Shown: positions 1-16,497, numbered from the stretch's first letter. The stretch is 64,000 nucleotides of DNA from Cacajao melanocephalus (GCA_963573385.1 CAUYLG010008969.1:55553-119552), one strand, 5' to 3'. Numbers and translations are program-made. The notes: generated by a model not told the origin, from the letters alone.

Positions 1-849
1 GAAAGGACAGAAATAAAATACTTGCTCATAAATTTGTATTTTCTCATTTGTCGATTTTGGTCTTCTTTTTTATTGCCATGAAACTTCTAGAAATACTTAA
101 AAAGAAATCAGCTAAATAAAAAATAGTTAATATATGTATGTAATACTATATTGAAACATTTTTCTTTCTTTGGTAAATCCCATTTCATAACTGAACAGTT
201 GGGAAAATCTATACATAGTTATTGAAGTCTATCAAGAGAAGTTCAGTACAAAGCTATTTCTGTCTACGAGAAATATTTATGGTAAACTTCAAATAATTGG
301 GTGTGCAAACCACCACCATGTTTTACTATATGAAACTATTTCTATGGTATCTGTTGTATTCAGATAATTATATTGTTGGAAATCATGCAGTAATAATCTA
401 GGTAAGAGAAAACAATTTTATCTAAATGACATCAAATGAAAAATTCTCCCTCTTTCTCATGTTCAAGTTGCTCATTTTTCTTTAACTCTTTGGTTTCTAA
501 ATTTATCAATCATTTCTGGTAATTTTTTTCTGCAAAAGGGCCAGGTCAGAGGACCAAAAGCAGTAAGATCAGAAGAATTTATATGTGCTTCCTTGGAGGC
601 GTCTGAATTATATGAAATTCTTGTTCACGTCCATTAATACTGCAAAGTATAATACCATAATATCTTGCATAGCATAGCAGTGAAGAGGATTTGGAAACAA
701 AGAATTGCTTCATTTTATCATTCTATTTCACAAATAATATTGGTGAATGTGGTTCCCGTGACATTTGGATTTAAGAGCCTTGTTTCTGTAGCTTCTCCCT
801 CCATAACCCCCACCACTACTATTTTAGGGCTGTACAGCAATAGCATGCT
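1..849. other. Intronic sequence without recognised features
   Basis: AT-rich sequence with no exon-like frame and no repeat that I recognise. A 70-codon open frame at 665-877 has no sign of being coding and runs into the MIR that follows. Confidence 0.5.
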
Positions 850-1080
850 TTTTTACTTTAGAAGTCAGGCTGCCTAGACTGGCTACTTGTTAGCTTTGTG
901 ACTTTGAACAAATGACTAATCTCAGTAAACTATCTGCTCTTAGGTTTCTTCTCTGTAAAATAGGCTCACTTATATCTATCTCATGGGTTGGAATAGTTAG
1001 ATGAAATAATCAATGTAGAACACTTAGCTCAGAGCCATAGTAAAAACTCAAAGAATGTTAGCATTTGTTATTTTAATTAT
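850..1080 (+). repeat. MIR element
   Basis: The order of MIR motifs is kept: ggctgcctagactggctac, then tgactttgaacaaatgac, then ttcttctctgtaaaatagg, then a degraded cttagctcagagccatagta end. It is sense-oriented and strongly diverged, as expected for a mammal-wide tRNA-derived SINE. Confidence 0.8.
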
Positions 1081-1299
1081 AATCTATTTGGGTGGTTTGA
1101 GTGCTTAGTGCAAAATACTTAATGAGCTTTTTGGTAGCCGTTTAGTTATTTCACCCCTCCCACCACCCCAAAAAGGAGAGATTTAAAAGGCAAAAAGGAG
1201 GAGGTTGCTTTGGAAAAGATGGAATAAGTTATATAAATAGAATTAAACAAATATTTGGGAAAGCCTTTTTGTGGGAAATGCTGCAAAATCTTCACCCAT

Positions 1300-1445
1300 T
1301 CTCTGTAAATTTAATAGGTAGATATTACTATTCCCATTTTAGAGACATAAAACTGAGAATCAGAGAGCCTACATAACTTGTGTAGGGTCTTAGGAAGATG
1401 GCAAGTGAGAAAGCAGAAATCAAGTCCCTGTCTGTCTGATTTAAA
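1300..1445 (-). repeat. MIR element (antisense)
   Basis: Reverse-orientation MIR core: tattactattcccattttag, then a gagaaactgag-like stretch, then acttgtgtagggtc and a terminal tgtctgtctgattt. Confidence 0.7.
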
Positions 1446-1654
1446 AGCCTGAGGCACATCAAATGGAAAAGGCTAGTTAGTCCAGAAAAACAGGAAGAAA
1501 TATTTATCTGAGAACTTAAAATATTAGGGCTAACATCAGGTTACTATAGTCTGGATATATTTTTTTTGCTGCTCCTATTTATAGTTTGGACTTCTATGTA
1601 TTTGAGCGTCTAAAGGATTGTCTTTTACATATATTGTAGCTGTGTAGACTAGTG

Positions 1655-1840
1655 GACCCCAATGATCTATTAGCTGTGCGAACTTGGCCAAGTTAATTCT
1701 CTTTCCTAAGCTGTGGTTCCCTCATCTGTCATATGGGGCCAATAATAGTACTTATGCTAGTAGGATAATTAAGAAAGTAAAATTACTGGTGTTTCTAAAG
1801 TAAATATGAGGCATATATTAGATGTTCATTAAGTGATAAG
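1655..1840 (+). repeat. MIR element
   Basis: Sense MIR: attagctgtgcgaacttggc, then ttccctcatctgtcatatgg, then aataatagtacttatgc, decaying into a ttagatgttcattaa end. Confidence 0.75.
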
Positions 1841-2449
1841 ACGGATTTGGTACAGAGAGAACTAGAGATGGGAGAATATGAAGGTGTATAATGTGGCCTT
1901 TTATTAGTAAACCAAGGGAAGGACTTTTGAAACAGAATGGCAGGTTTTAAGAGGAAGTTGTTTATTTTGGAACTATTTTTTCAGCTAAGGATTTTTCAAC
2001 CCAGTCCAGAATTCTCAGAGAAATTTAGCAATAGCTTATAAATTTTAAGAAAATGAATTCACATTATATTGCATAAGGAATTGGTATACAAGGCCATAGA
2101 AGGGAGAATGTTCTTCTGTATGAGAATAAAAAAATTCTCTCACATGATTTTTGAATTAACTGACAGTTGTATAGCAGCTTTGTCAACCCATCATTCATTG
2201 CTGCAACCAAATGTATGAAATCCTTCACAGCAAAATAAAAAGGCTCTGTTGTTCTCTACATTTTTATGAAATCTCTATTGCTAATGAAATGCCAGCTAAT
2301 ATCTTCCTCTCAGGTGTTGTCTATTAGAGAGTTGCTTATTTTAGAAGAAGTGGAGTCAACTATATAAATTTCCTTTTTTTTGACATCTAGCACCTGCTGT
2401 CAACCTGTTATAGCTACAAGCAGCTCTCAAAATTTACATCCACTAGGAT

Positions 2450-3846
<1,397 letters not shown>

Positions 3847-4182
3847 TAATGAATTTATAGGTGCTACACTGTGTTGTTTTCTTTTTCTGCTGCTATACAA
3901 CCATTCAAGTAACACAAGTTTCATCCTGGTTCTTAATGATACTATGAGTAAAGTGTAGAAATTCTTTAGCTGACAGTTAAAGATTGTGTTTAGGTAGATC
4001 AGGTTTCTGATGTAGCCGTCAGTATACCAGGGAAAGTAGCCATTAGTATTTGTCTTGTAGGTCTAATGAACTCTTTAGCTTTTTATTCTTCATATGTTTA
4101 AGTTACTCTGAAAATTCTTATGGAAGAATAAAGATAGTGACAGACAGTCTTATGAAAAATCTTAATCAGAATTGAAATACAG

Positions 4183-4505
4183 ACCAGGCGCAGTGGCTCA
4201 CTCCTATAATCACAGCAATTTGGGTAGCCGAGGCGGATGGATCACCTGAGGTCAGGAGTTCGAAACCAGCCTGGCCAACATGGTGAAACACCGTCTCTAC
4301 TAAAAATACAAAAAAAATTAGCCACTCGTGGTAGCAGGTGCCTGTAATCCCAGCTACTCAAGAGGCTGAGACAGGAGAATTGCTTGAACCCAGGAGGTGA
4401 AGTTTGCGCTAAGCTGAGATCACGCCATTGCACTCCAGCCTGGGCAACAAGAGTGAAACTCTGTCTTAAACAAAAGAAAGGAAGGAAGGCAGGCAGGCAG
4501 GCAAC
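4183..4505 (+). mobile_element. Alu, full-length, sense, with (GGAA/GGCA)n tail
   Basis: Starts gaccaggcgcagtggctcac, has both arms joined by an A-rich linker, and ends ctgtcttaaacaaaagaaag followed by ggaa and ggca tetranucleotides. cacctgaggtcaggagttcg is the S/J-type left arm, and divergence is moderate. It lies 340 nt downstream of an inverted Alu (3541-3842), so the two could pair in the transcript. Confidence 0.96.
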
Positions 4506-4839
4506 AAACTTTTTCTATCAAATAAATTTTGGTGCACAAACATCATAAATTACATAATATCTGTCCCACATCCTTTAGCAAAACAGGATTGTTAAAATTC
4601 TTGCAGCTAAATATTATGTGGTAAAGTTCTTCCTGTTGAATAATTAAGTGGATTAAAATATCATGTTTCCTTTCTGTCCTTAGAAATATATTGTGCATTA
4701 ATCAGTCCTTGTGCTTAGAACATTTATCTAGGTTATTATCATCTGAAAATTCACAGTCCAATATTTCACCTGTATGATCAGTTTCGCCGTTATCATTAAA
4801 ATCTAGAATGCTGCTGTCTCTTTGCAACTATTCTATCTA

Positions 4840-4975
4840 ATAATTAGGATATATAAATATATATTTATATATATGTATATATATATATAGAGAGAGAGAG
4901 AGAGATTGGCAATAATACTAATAATATAATATATATTTATACGTATATACACACAGAGAGAAAAAGAGAGGTTGA
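4840..4975. repeat. (AT)n and (GA)n simple repeats
   Basis: Alternating AT dinucleotides followed by agagagagagagagagatt, then a second AT stretch and acacacagagagaaaaagag. Confidence 0.9.
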
Positions 4976-5332
4976 TTTTAAGGTATTAACTCCTATGATT
5001 GTAGGAGCTGAAAAGTCAAAAATACGTAGGACAGCCTGGCAGGATGGAGACCTAGGGAAGAGCTGATGTTGCAATCTTAAGTCCAAAGGCAATCTGAAAG
5101 CAGAATTCCTTCCTCTTCTGGGGACTTGAATCTTTTCTCTTAAGAAGTTCAAAATTGACTGGAGGAGACCCAACCACATTATGGAGGGTAATCTGCTTTA
5201 CTCAAAGTCTACTGATTGAAATGTTAATCACATCTAAAAAATACCTTCACAACAACATCTAGATTGGTGTTTGACCAAACAACTGGGAACCATACCCTAG
5301 TCAAGTTAACACATAAAATTAACCACCATCAA
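4972..5332 (-). mobile_element. ERVL-type solitary LTR (MLT2-like), antisense
   Basis: The right end, agtcaagttaacacataaaa followed by ttaaccaccatc, is the reverse complement of a familiar LTR start (ggttaattttatgtgtcaac). Inside are atctgctttactcaaagtct, aatgttaatcacatct and gtttgaccaaacaactggga in the expected order. It is an old LTR fragment of the ERVL group. The subfamily name is uncertain and no viral coding sequence is present. Confidence 0.6.
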
Positions 5333-5334
5333 CT

Positions 5335-6470
5335 ATCATCGTAAGGTTCATAATGTCAGATGTTTCTTCATATATAAATCTCGTAGTTCTTTTATTTTTT
5401 AGTAGTACTTAGTTATTAAGGTACCTGGAAATATATATTAAATAATAGAAATGGTCTTTAATATCTTAATGAATTTCAGAGTTCTATCAGAGTAATTATA
5501 ACTTGTATACAAAAACTACATATAAAAATAAGTATATGCTTTTTCTTCCTTTAAGTTGTGTTAAATTAATACTAATTACCTATCATGAAATGAATGTGTT
5601 TCATTTTTTATTAATGTATTTCATTTTAATTGTATGAGGATTATATCAAAATATATTTGAATAGGATTTAAAATCCAAATTACCTGTTACAATTATATTT
5701 AATTATAAATCTTTCAAGTGAGTTTATAATAGGAAAATTATTTTTTATTAAAGTGATGTACCATAATTATGAACATAAATAGTGTTTTCTAGTAATTGCT
5801 TGTGTTTTTGTTATGTTTCTTTATAAGGGGAAAGATCTGAGTTAACAAATGTTTACCTTATGCACTTTGAAAATTAAACACAATAAACATAACTATTAAA
5901 TAAACCAATTAAAGAAAAAACTTTTTCTTTCTTTTTTGTGATAAATATGATTATGATAAATATATTAAAGAATTTTATACTTAGACAAAGTGAGCTAATA
6001 AGACAAATACAAATAGAAAGAGATGTGCCCAGAAAGAGATAGTCTACATGTTTATAGGCTAGCATTTTTATCTTATGATCTACTGGGGAATGGCAACTAG
6101 AGTCTTGAATTTCTGTTATATTTTGGTACCTGTGGGCATAAATAGGAATATAACTCCCCGGTGGCATCATGCAGTTTAGATAAAACTAAGCCAAGGTTTA
6201 AACATGTGCTATGGACTGTTCCTAAAAAATGCTCTTGGCTCTCAAGTTACAGAAAATTGTAGGAGTTATTTTGTACCTACTACTTCTTACTTAACCAAAA
6301 TTTACTTATACATAATTTGAAGCAACAGAACAAACTGCTTGCTACCTGTCTTTATTCTGTTGTACTTGTCTTAAGTAAAACATTTAAAAAGTAGGTAAGA
6401 AGGATTAGTAGATTGTGACCTTTCTACATGAAAAGGGGAAAGCTGAGCTTGTTCTACTTTTGTCAGGAAA
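5335..6470. other. Intronic sequence without recognised features
   Basis: Very AT-rich. A 98-codon minus-strand frame (5874-6170) has a biased composition with runs of I, F and K and no recognisable similarity. No repeat family is recognised. Confidence 0.5.
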
Positions 6471-6479
6471 GAGTTTGAA

Positions 6480-6900
6480 TAGTTACCTGTTACTGCAAAA
6501 CAATCAATCACCCAAAACTTAGTGCCCTGAAGTAGCAATAATCATTTATTAACACTCATAGGTTCTGTAGGTCAGCATTCATGCATTACTTGAGTGGTTC
6601 TGTCTCAAGATCACTCATGAGGTTGCAGTCAGATGTCAATGGGGCTGTAGTCATATAATAGCTTGATTGAGACTGAAAAATTCACTTTCATAGTGAGTTA
6701 CTTGTATAGTTTGTGAGTTGGTGCTGTCTAGTTTGTTTCTCTCTAAATGAGTTCTTCCATGGGACTACTTGAGTGTTCTTATGACATGGTGGCTGGCTTA
6801 CCCCAGCACAAGCAACCCATGAGTTTTGCACTGAATTTTCAGAAACATGATCCCATGTTGCTTTGACTATCCCCATTAGACACTCCCACAAATGCCAATC
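6480..6900 (-). repeat. Old MER/LTR-type interspersed repeat, family unresolved
   Basis: The run ttactgcaaaacaatcaatc, acccaaaacttagtg, ttctgtaggtcagcattcat, tcatgaggttgcagtc and gacatggtggctggcttacc resembles a widespread mammalian medium-reiteration repeat. I know the pattern but cannot name the family with certainty, and the strand is a guess. Confidence 0.5.
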
Positions 6901-7554
6901 ATGCTCTTTGCCCTAAAAGTGACAGACTACTGGTACATGTCCTTTATCCTGCATGTACAGGAAACACGTGCAGGATAACATGTGTTCTTGTTTCTTGAAA
7001 GAAACGAGAACCCACCAAAATTTTATGGCTTCTCGACATGACGATAATTATCTCAGGTCTACTCAGCCTGGCTCCACATAGAAAATACAGGTATTGTAAA
7101 GAAAGCTTTTGAGTTTTGGAACCCTAACAAAAAGACTTAGGAAGCTAATAGTTGGTTATGAGATAATTATAACCATGATGATGAAAACAATTATGATTAT
7201 TACTTTTATGTTAGTGAGATAAATACATAAGAATGTCCTTCCTTAATTTCATTTTTTAATTTTCTTAATCCCCATTCTTGATTTCTGGATTAGAGGAAAG
7301 CTATGCTATCTACCTGATTACACAAAAAGACTTGACTGAGGAGGAGTAACTATCAGGACTCTTGTTAGTTGAAGGTAATAAAGTATATTACTTCAGGGGC
7401 TAAGACAAATAGGAGCTTTTTTCTCTTATAAAACTACAAGTGAAGAAACAAATGGTTGCTGATACTGGTTTATCAGTTTAACAGGGTCTACCTTTATCCA
7501 AGAGATTCTTTTGGCCTTTGTTTCTTTAGTAATATAATACTAAAAGCACTGAAT

Positions 7555-7735
7555 CTAAAATAAGAACACTTGGTTCAAGCACAGGCTCTGCCCCTTAGTG
7601 ACAGTGGGATGCCTGGCAAATTGTTTAATCTCTGTGACAGTTTGTTTTCTCATCTGTAAAACTGGGCTCCTGGTAACTTTCATACCAGCTTGGTGTTAGG
7701 ATTCAATGGAATGACACATGGAAACCTCCTTTTCA
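7555..7735 (+). repeat. MIR element
   Basis: Sense MIR: gctctgccccttagtgacag, tggcaaattgtttaatctct, then tttgttttctcatctgtaaa. Confidence 0.8.
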
Positions 7736-7762
7736 AATGGCTACTGACTATACAAATATTAA

Positions 7763-8137
7763 TGTCTTAGTAAGCTTGGGCTGCTACAAAATAATGCCAT
7801 AGACTGAGTGGCTTAAACAACAGGCAGTTGTTTTTCACAGTTCTGGAGGTTGAGAAGTACAAGATCATGGTGCTGACAGATTCAGTTCCTGGTGAGAACC
7901 TTCTTCTTGCTGTACCTTCCTATGTTGGGGAGAGAGCAGGGCAAGGGGGTACTCTAGTCTCTCTTCTTACTCTACTCAAAAGGACACTAATCCAATTATG
8001 GAGGCCTCATCCTTATGACCTCATCTAACCCTTATTATTTCTCAAATGCCCCATCTCCAAATATCATCCATCGTGGCTTAGCACTTCATTGTATAAATTT
8101 GGATGGTGGAGGGGGTGCTAACATTCAGCCCATAACA
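7763..8137 (-). mobile_element. MLT1-type MaLR solitary LTR, antisense
   Basis: Begins tgtcttagtaagcttgggct and ends ttcagcccataaca, the reverse-complement ends of an MLT1 LTR. Inside are actgagtggcttaaacaaca, cacagttctggaggttgag and cctcatccttatgacctcat. Flanking 5-mers attaa (7758-7762) and atcaa (8138-8142) fit a decayed 5-bp target duplication. It is a non-coding LTR of the ERVL-MaLR group with no internal region beside it. Confidence 0.88.
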
Positions 8138-8144
8138 ATCAATT

Positions 8145-9400
8145 ATCTCATTATTAAGAGTTCCACTAGGCTCGGCGGTTGACAATGATAGTGCCCTGCT
8201 ATAAAGGTAAAAACTTTTCACATCTAGAAAATGGGTGCATGAATATTGGTAACTGTTCTAATGTCTATGCACAGAATTTTTAGAACTTGCTCGAGAAATT
8301 TGTCTTTACTGACTGTGTTGCTTCTCTTAAATTCCAGTCAATGGCCTTGAAAAATACAGGTTTTCCATCAAGATTGTCTGAATGATTAAGTGGAATGCTC
8401 TGATATTTTCTTTCAATATAAAGATACAGCAAAATGTATACAGAATTTTCTGTCTTCGGTGTTTCCAATTACTGCATAGTTTGGCTTATTACCATCTCTA
8501 CGTCTAACCATGATGAGTCATAGGAGTGAAACCACTGGGGGTCCACTACAAAGGCTGCAAGGCAATGATAGAAATAATAAACCTGAAGATTGGAGTCAGA
8601 TTTTTCTCTTTCATATAAGGCCCATGGAACTGTTGCCCTGGGCCACAGCTGGTTCTCAGAAACACATAGAACTGGTCGAGGAAAGGAAAGACAGGGAGTC
8701 CTTGATTCACTTGTTATCAGAAAATTGTCTGTTCAAACAACAGAATATTTGAAAAGATAAAATCAAGTCTCAAAATGCACAGAATAAGAATGAGGGGAAA
8801 ACACCTTTCTTTATAATTAAACAGAAAAGTGTGCCATGAATTGATAAAATCCAGTCAACCTGAAAATGTGAACATCAAGTGTAATTATGCAGACGATAAG
8901 GTAATATGATCAGCTCAGGAATATATAGGCTTACGTTGGCCTTTTAAAACAATGACACTTTACCTATTCCTCATGAAGGATTTGGTGTAGTCTAATCCCT
9001 TGTAGGAACCACTAAAAGGAAAAGGCATAATCCTTTTGGGATGTAAAATGGGGAATTGTTTCTATGATTACAAAAGTTTGTAAATTTCTCAGAGTTTTAG
9101 GACAGCAGGTTATGTGTCTCTCAATATTGGGTACCATGCCAAACGTACTTTAGGAGACATAGCAATAAATAGAATGGGATTTATTTTTTTCTTAGGTGTC
9201 TGGCAGGACAACCAAAATTCCCACATTTCCCTTCAGTAGCTTGGTATTTTGGTAACTAAAAACATGTTCCAGGGAACTCCAGAATATGAAACATTTCAGA
9301 CAATTGGAAGCTGTCAAAATTTTCACTTATTTATGGGACAAATAAAATCTAACTTTACGCAGATTTTAAAATATCTCATAAAAGGATAATACTTTAGATT
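8145..9400. other. Intronic sequence without recognised features
   Basis: Unassigned intronic sequence. The 80-codon plus-strand frame at 8510-8752 and the 62-codon minus-strand frame at 8280-8468 lack splice context or recognisable similarity. Confidence 0.5.
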
Positions 9401-9404
9401 TGTG

Positions 9405-9600
9405 CTGTGCTTTACATGAATTGCATGAGGAATTCTTACAAATATGTAAGTGGATTTTATTTTCCCAATAGCCCTTATGGTAGATATTGTCCTTATTAAA
9501 TAAGTGAAAGAACCAATGATCAAAGATACTACTATTTTGCTCATGGTCACACAGGTAGCAGAACCAGGATTTAATCCAACTCCTCTGATTCTAAAAATAG
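9405..9600 (-). repeat. MIR element (antisense)
   Basis: cttatggtagatattgtcct, a degraded agtgaaagaac stretch, tggtcacacaggtagcagaa and ccaggatttaatccaactcc are the MIR core in reverse. Confidence 0.85.
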
Positions 9601-9677
9601 GTGTTAGATGGGTGTTCTGTCCCCAAACCTATGCTGAAAGGAGGCTACATTTGGAGTCAGTTATTGAAAGTTTAAAT

Positions 9678-9730
9678 ACATATATGTGCATATATATATA
9701 TATATATATTCTTATATACTCATGTATGTA
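9678..9730. repeat. (AT)n simple repeat
   Basis: Alternating AT run with ATGT/ATGC interruptions. Confidence 0.9.
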
Positions 9731-9734
9731 GATA

Positions 9735-12305
9735 GTTATAAAATACATGCATATATGTCAATTTTATATATCCTACTGGTATATGTATGTAAACTATTTA
9801 TCAATCTGTGACAGTTTATTTCAATTAAGTGCAAATATATTGGGTATTTATTGACTCATGGGACTTAAAATTTCTCAGAGGGATTAGTTTCTATGCCTTT
9901 AAGCAAAATAATGTTTAGCCCATTTTAGAAAGATAAGAAGCTAACATATGTTTTTAGAAAACAAACACCATTCCAGTAGAAGATATGGCAGAACTGGTAG
10001 TTCAGATAGAAATATGGAGATGAGAGAGTGAGTCTCTTTCTCATGTTGCCACATCTGTAAGTTACAAATGCCAGAGGTTAGGAATTTCAAGCATTGTTGT
10101 GCCTCTCTGAGGACAGTCTCCATGTAGTATATGTTTCATCTCCCTGACAGACAGTAACCGTCAAACTGTTACTCCTTTATATTTATATTATTTTAATTCT
10201 AACATGTTGTTCTGAAAATAACAGGCATGGCATAAATACTTACTGATTGAATGGACTGTCTCACAGGGAAGCTGGCAGCTAGTGTAGGCCGCAGGCTGCC
10301 ATCATCATCTCCATGACCGTGAGTCATTACTAGAATTACCCTGAAGAGATTAATAAAATGCCCTATTAGAAAAGCAAACAAAAAGCCAAAAGAAACCCAA
10401 AGCAAATAGACCCAGACTTTTCAATGGTAAGTGAATTTTCAGTCTTACGGGATTGAGAGACTTTTTAGAACAATCTCTCATAAACATAATGCATTTTAAA
10501 AGCACCTTGGTCTGATTCCAGTTCACATACCTCATCCATGCAGAATACAACATACTAGGCCATTTGAAATCTTTCTCAGTTCACTTTTGCAGAATCTGCT
10601 GATTTGAGCAAAATGGAAATGAAATGTATATAGAAAGCTCTTAATCTTAAAAAGCTCAATTTCCCAGCTCCCCTCCCCCAATCTGGAAAACAGGAATTTG
10701 GATTAGGGTTTTTAAATAAAACTGTCTATTGAGAGGGTACAAATAACTCATTAAAATGTTATATCATAACTTAAGATAAAATGGGAATGAAAATTTGCAT
10801 TATATAAAGAAAGTGTATGACTAAGTAACTTGTTACATATAAAGTATATGACTAAGTAACCTGTTGTCCCTAGAAGTAGAATAAATATAAACATCTGGCA
10901 ACTAACAGAATGTGTTGTGATCATTAAAACAGTATACTAATTGACTTTATACTCCATTATGTAGGTAATGAATTTTACATACTTTAGGGTTTAAAACAAT
11001 CAGATTGTCCGTAATACTGTGCATCAGTAAGTACCAAAATCTATGACAGGCACTTGGGAGTTCCTTAATTTAATAATATTAATAATGTTTTGTTTATGTT
11101 TTGATTTAATTGCATCATTACAGTATATTTGTGTCCTGATTCTAAATATATACATCAACAAGATATATGGCCATTCAAAACAGGTAAACTTTAAATATGT
11201 TTTTGAAATGCAAACTATGTAATGGTCTTCACCATGACAATAGGAGCCAGATTTCCAATTAAAAAATTTCATCCTCTAAAATACCTGAAATATATATATA
11301 CGATTGTCTAGTTCAGATAAAAAAGTATTGAATACAAAGTGGATTATTTTAAAACCAGAACTGGCATCCTTAAGGAATACAAATAAAGGAAATCTTAAGA
11401 TAATAAAATAATGCTGATTTGAAATGTAAATTAATAAAATTTTTACTTTTTTTAGTATGCAAAATTGGACAGATCCTTATTTCACTGAAAAATTAGATTC
11501 TTCAGTATATCAGTGCATCATGCTAATAACAAAAGATGATTAAATTATATCCGTATGTGATTTGGTATGATTTAATTATAAATATAATAAATCCTTCAAT
11601 ATGTACAGTAGTGAATATTCCAAATTTCTCTCTCATATACGTTGTGAGCAACTTAAGGACAGGCACAATCCCTTAATGTAGCTAGATTAAGAACAGTACC
11701 TAGAAAACAGTCATTGAATGCTTCCTAAATAAATTTTTATTTTCAAGATTATGGCAGCAAATTAAACATAGATGGACCCTGTTCTAATAGAGACAGAATA
11801 GATGAGATGGATCACTTTTTTCTTTATAAATATGTAAGTCTGCAAATATTTAGTAAGGATCTAATTTACACAAAGAAATCAACCTAGAGTGAGATTATTT
11901 TATTCATTTCCCAGATGTGTGGCTAAATTATATTTAAATCTTGCCCTAATTTTTATGCTTAATAATTTGCATTAATATTTAAATTATGTGAAGGGAAAAT
12001 ATAAGTTTAAAATACTGAAAAGTATATTCACACATTCATCAAATCTTGATTATGTACTTTCAGTGTACAAGGTATTAGGCTAGGAATTATGTGGTATTCC
12101 AAGAAAGCCATTATACAGCATCATTTATTATAGTGTTTATTATTAGGGAGAACAAGTAAAATTAGTATAATATTAAATAGAATGTATATGTCATAGGAGT
12201 AATATAAACAATATTTTATGAACAATATGTGATGTTCATGTATCCATTAATCGATCTGTACATCCATCCATTTATTCATTGTTCATTATTTCATTTAATA
12301 ATTTA
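9735..12305. other. Intronic sequence without recognised interspersed repeats
   Basis: AT-rich and mostly unassigned. A short imperfect tandem duplication sits at 10810-10865: agtaacttgtt and agtaacctgtt units 31 nt apart, each preceded by tatgacta. Minus-strand frames of 60-82 codons (9941-11272) have no recognisable similarity. Confidence 0.5.
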
Positions 12306-12310
12306 GTGAC

Positions 12311-14135
<1,825 letters not shown>

Positions 14136-14139
14136 GTCC

Positions 14140-14280
14140 CCAAAATGCATACTTTGAAATCCTCATGATAGATCTTTTACAGATGAGGAAAATAAGATGT
14201 AGAAAGGTTACATACAGGAGCTAACAAGTATTCCAATTAATATTGAACTTAAGTCTGACTATTCCAAAATGGTATTATGT
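14140..14280 (-). repeat. MIR element (antisense)
   Basis: gatagatcttttacagatga, ggaaaataagatgtagaaag and ttgaacttaagtctgactat follow the reversed MIR order. Confidence 0.75.
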
Positions 14281-14589
14281 GATTTCCATATTTGTTTTCC
14301 ATTCTAAACTGTGTATTGTGATATAAGTTCCTCACCGAGGCTCTTTTTCAGGGTCTTCCTAATACTAAAGTCACTCTTAACAATGAGTATTTTCTTTATA
14401 TGTGAAATCCAATAGGCAGAAAAAAACAACTTGGCAATAAATTTTAGGCATTAACCCCATGCCAAGTAATTATCAGAAGGCTGTAATGCTTTGAAACTTC
14501 ACAAGTCTGATCTTAAGATAATGGAATGAGGCTTGCATTGTGAACTTTCTTGATGCTTTACATTGCAAAATGCTGTATGGACTGACTTC

Positions 14590-14625
14590 CTAAAAATAAA
14601 AAAAAATAAAAAAATAAAAAAAAGA
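14590..14625. repeat. A-rich low-complexity tract
   Basis: Runs of A separated by single T: (A)nT units. It is not attached to a recognisable retroelement. Confidence 0.85.
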
Positions 14626-14629
14626 TTTG

Positions 14630-15880
14630 TAGAGCATACTGGGAAGGTCTGCCAATTAAAAACCGGAGATTGGCTGAAGGCTTGCAGCAATTGAATTTTG
14701 AATACAGATGGTGTCAAATCGAGTGTTTCCATAGCAACAGACTCTTCCTTAATAACTTTTAGATAGGAGGGGGAACATAAAAGAGAAAACCATCTTTTAG
14801 CAGATGTATGTTTTCAGATTGATTTTGGAAGCTAATTTGTACTTAACTAGTGATTGTTTTAAGTGGATCTAAATATTGCTAAATTCTCCTGAGGAAACAT
14901 TTTGAGAATAACAGAAATAAACTCTAGGAACTTTATAAAGACATGAAAAGGGCACAATTTTAAAAAGCATTTTTTGATCTAGAGCCAATCAAACAGTATT
15001 TTATATTGAGTATGACTTATCATTGGTCAAAGAGTTCTTGATTCTTAATGCCTGTTAATATTGAGCATTTAGAATACAGGTAAAATCAAACAAAAAGTGC
15101 TATGTATCTCATGGATTTGGAATTTATCTTAATATATTCTTTCTTCAGCCATGCATTAGTTTTTCATTATCTTTAATGATTATTTTAAAAAATTAATATA
15201 AATCATTTCAGGAAGGACCTCATAAAGAGGTCATTGACAGAGTTCATATCATACAGCAGAGTTGTCATAGGTTTAATATGCTATCCTCAGTTTTGCATAG
15301 CCCACAACTAAATGTTAGTAGTTCACTTAGAAATGATCAGGCTCAGGGAGACTGACTCATGATGGTTTATAAACCATTTGAAAGAAGAAATAATAATTCA
15401 AACTATTATTTTATAACAAGACTGCCAGGAAAATCAATAATAATCATGTGTTCAGGGTGCACTCTCCAGTGAGAACTATGCGGAGGACCAAATGATAGAT
15501 TATTGTACAAACTGATAGAATTGGGAGAAGAGTAAAAAGGCGTTATGAAAGGATGCTACATTACGTGAGAAAAGCTACATAAACTACCCATCTTTACTCT
15601 TCTATTGATCTTAAAAATATTAACAGAAACAGAGAAACAGTCAATTTATCTCAGATGGTACCAAAAACATGATAGCAAATGTTTGCTCCCTGACTTCCTT
15701 TTGGATTTCATGAAGTAGATTTTCCCCCAACTACCACCATACACATATATACAGCTTTACCTTCACTCTCCTGTTATCTGTCACAGAACAACATAAAACT
15801 CAAATATGTTAATATAAGTTAATAGTTGGTAGCTTTATATGAATAACATTACTATCTGTTACCCCCAGATTCATCTGGGT
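14630..15880. other. Intronic sequence without recognised features
   Basis: AT-rich unassigned sequence with no exon-like frame. Confidence 0.5.
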
Positions 15881-15949
15881 TATTCATCTCCAAAACCCTA
15901 TGAAACAACATTTCCCACAAAGATTTCTAGCATTATTGGCCATTCCTGG

Positions 15950-16050
15950 ACATCTTGCTCCCAAAGTAAGAAATTCTGACATAATAGGGGTATAAGAAGG
16001 CCCTGGGAATCTGCGTTTATAACAAGCTGCCCAAGCTATCTGAGGCTCAG
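15950..16050 (+). mobile_element. MER5-type hAT-Charlie fragment
   Basis: gaaattctgacataataggg, ccctgggaatctgcgtttat and aacaagctgcccaagctatc match the core of MER5A, a non-autonomous hAT DNA transposon (tctgattcagtaggtctggg followed by gaatctgcatttctaacaag). Confidence 0.65.
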
Positions 16051-16198
16051 CGAGATTATTTTTGCAGATAGCTATTACTATCCACAATCCCTCTTTTTCT
16101 ATTGTAATTGCAGAAGAAAATAATTTTTCTACTTTCTTTCAAATTTCTCGAATTTTAAAACTTTGAGCCTCTAGGAACTTGTACATATGAAGAGAGAC

Positions 16199-16290
16199 TT
16201 AAAGAGAGATCAGGGTAGATATAGACATAGATAAGTGCATAGACATAGAAATAGACATATATAATAGAAACATGTATGGATACATAGAAA
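16199..16290. repeat. Degenerate (ATAGAC)n/(ATAGAA)n repeat
   Basis: agatatagacatagataag, catagacatagaaatagaca and catagaaatagaaatg form an irregular hexanucleotide array. Confidence 0.75.
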
Positions 16291-16430
16291 TAGAAATGTG
16301 CCATTTAGAACTGGTAAGAAATATGTGCACTCTTAAAATATAATTTAAAAATGTAAAGAACTTGCTAGTAATTGAGAATAGCATAATAAACTTAAATAAA
16401 ATAAGGACCCCAAAAGGAATATTTCTCTCT

Positions 16431-16452
16431 GACACACCACACACACACACAT

Positions 16453-16495
<43 letters not shown>
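16431..16495. repeat. (CA)n(GA)n compound microsatellite
   Basis: About 16 CA units with small breaks, then about 16 GA units, ending gagcgctg. Confidence 0.97.

Positions 16496-16497
<2 letters not shown>

Noticed and set aside
4840..4975. TATA-like AT repeats as a promoter
   Set aside because: Simple AT microsatellite with no initiator, CpG island or downstream exon. The same applies to the other AT tracts.
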